Below, piece by piece: positions 63,551-64,000 of a stretch of DNA of 64,000 nucleotides. The notes beneath the pieces are model-generated. The model did no database searches and was not told the origin of the DNA. It worked only from the letters and a program-made list of their open reading frames with translations. The stretch comes from Gemmatimonadales bacterium (GTDB lineage: Bacteria > Gemmatimonadota > Gemmatimonadetes > Gemmatimonadales > JACORV01), in NCBI GenBank assembly GCA_035502185.1, contig DATJUT010000015.1, positions 62,001 to 126,000 on the forward strand. Direction: 5' to 3'. The position numbers were made by a program, and so were the translations under genes. Within the stretch, counting starts at the first letter, position 1. Each line of letters opens with the position of its first letter.

Positions 63551-64000
63551 ATGAGCCGGTCCGCGCAGTACCTCACCGAGGTCGTCAAGTACAGCGCCAA
63601 CAACTACAAGCCGCTGCCCGTGGTCCTCGAGCGCGGCGAGGGCGCATGGGTGTGGGACGTTGACGGCAAGAAGTACCTCGACTGCCTGAGCGCCTATTCC
63701 GCCGTGAACCAGGGTCACTGCCACCCCGCCATCGTGAAGGCGGCGCAGGAGCAGGCGGCGCGCCTGACGCTCACGTCGCGGGCGTTCCACAACGACCAGA
63801 TGGGACCGTTCCTGCACCAGCTGTGCGAGCTGGCCGGGTTCGCCCGGGCCCTGCCGATGAACTCCGGCGCCGAGGCCGTCGAGACGGCCATCAAGGCCAT
63901 CCGGAAGTGGGGCTACAAGGTCAAGAAGATCCCCGACGGCAAGGCGGAGATCATCGTCTCGGCCGGCAACTTCCACGGCCGGACCACGACGGTCATCTCC
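63551..64000 (+). CDS. rocD: Ornithine aminotransferase (3' end outside window)
   Basis: The first 150 residues of a class III aminotransferase. [20 protein letters not shown] is the hallmark opening of ornithine-oxo-acid aminotransferases, followed by [40 protein letters not shown] and [14 protein letters not shown]. The pyridoxal-phosphate Lys lies beyond the window. The enzyme converts ornithine to glutamate semialdehyde. It is probably co-transcribed with the small zinc-ribbon gene. Confidence 0.9.
   Translation, partial: MSRSAQYLTEVVKYSANNYKPLPVVLERGEGAWVWDVDGKKYLDCLSAYSAVNQGHCHPAIVKAAQEQAARLTLTSRAFHNDQMGPFLHQLCELAGFARALPMNSGAEAVETAIKAIRKWGYKVKKIPDGKAEIIVSAGNFHGRTTTVIS

Overview
The window reads as one contig from a very GC-rich, diderm bacterium. 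LolA, apolipoprotein N-acyltransferase, MlaE/MlaD lipid-transport parts, TolC and several outer-membrane barrels require an outer membrane. BshB1 (bacillithiol), a YlbF-family protein, SPOR proteins beside smc, and a metallopeptidase/beta-propeller/barrel protein are reminiscent of Gemmatimonadota. That placement is inference from gene content and style only; no marker gene was compared. Coding density is very high. Many neighbouring genes overlap by ATGA or GTGA, and GTG starts are common. I saw no rRNA, tRNA, IS element, prophage or classical CRISPR.

Layout. 1-11.6 kb: end of an outer-membrane protein, then a coupled run of SPOR lipoprotein, ParA-like/SPOR membrane protein, smc, subtilase, metallo-beta-lactamase hydrolase, DAHP synthase and lolA. 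11.6-17.4 kb (minus): rpmE-prfA-prmC-ylbF-tmk-ctpA-DUF2520, a translation and division block. 17.5-24.5 kb (plus): Crp regulator, hydrolase, CsgG-like protein, then mlaE / degenerate mlaF / mlaD and a GAF-HD-GYP protein. 24.7-35.4 kb (minus): lnt, oxidoreductase, SpoIID lipoprotein, rimO, a primary-type sigma factor, an aldehyde dehydrogenase, an NtrC regulator and thpR. 35.4-51.6 kb: comM-like ATPase, a REC-GGDEF-REC protein, glycosyltransferase, permease, the 1019-residue peptidase/propeller/barrel protein, two large histidine kinases and a creatininase-family protein. 51.7-57.7 kb: a TolC / adaptor / ABC efflux cassette. 57.8-64 kb: bshB1, a four-helix-bundle (S23) gene, a cysteine desulfurase with mnmA, sixA, and small proteins up to an ornithine aminotransferase cut by the window edge.

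The most unusual feature is not a gene. At nine intergenic sites the DNA is built from degenerate heptanucleotide repeats. Most form palindromes, with G/purine-rich heptads on the left and their complements on the right. The heptad itself differs between sites: GTGAGAG-like, GGGGTTT-like, GGTCGTG-like and ACACCCT-like. The arrays usually begin at a stop codon, often supply that stop, and nearly always place the G-rich strand on the sense side. One palindrome carries the S23 four-helix-bundle gene in its centre. The architecture is shared while the sequence is not, which suggests a repeat-generating or mobile process rather than one dispersed repeat family.

A second theme is catalytically degenerate proteins in intact, translationally coupled frames: an MlaF homologue lacking all ATPase motifs except the Q-loop, a ParA/CpsD-like protein lacking Walker A, and a GGDEF domain lacking its signature.
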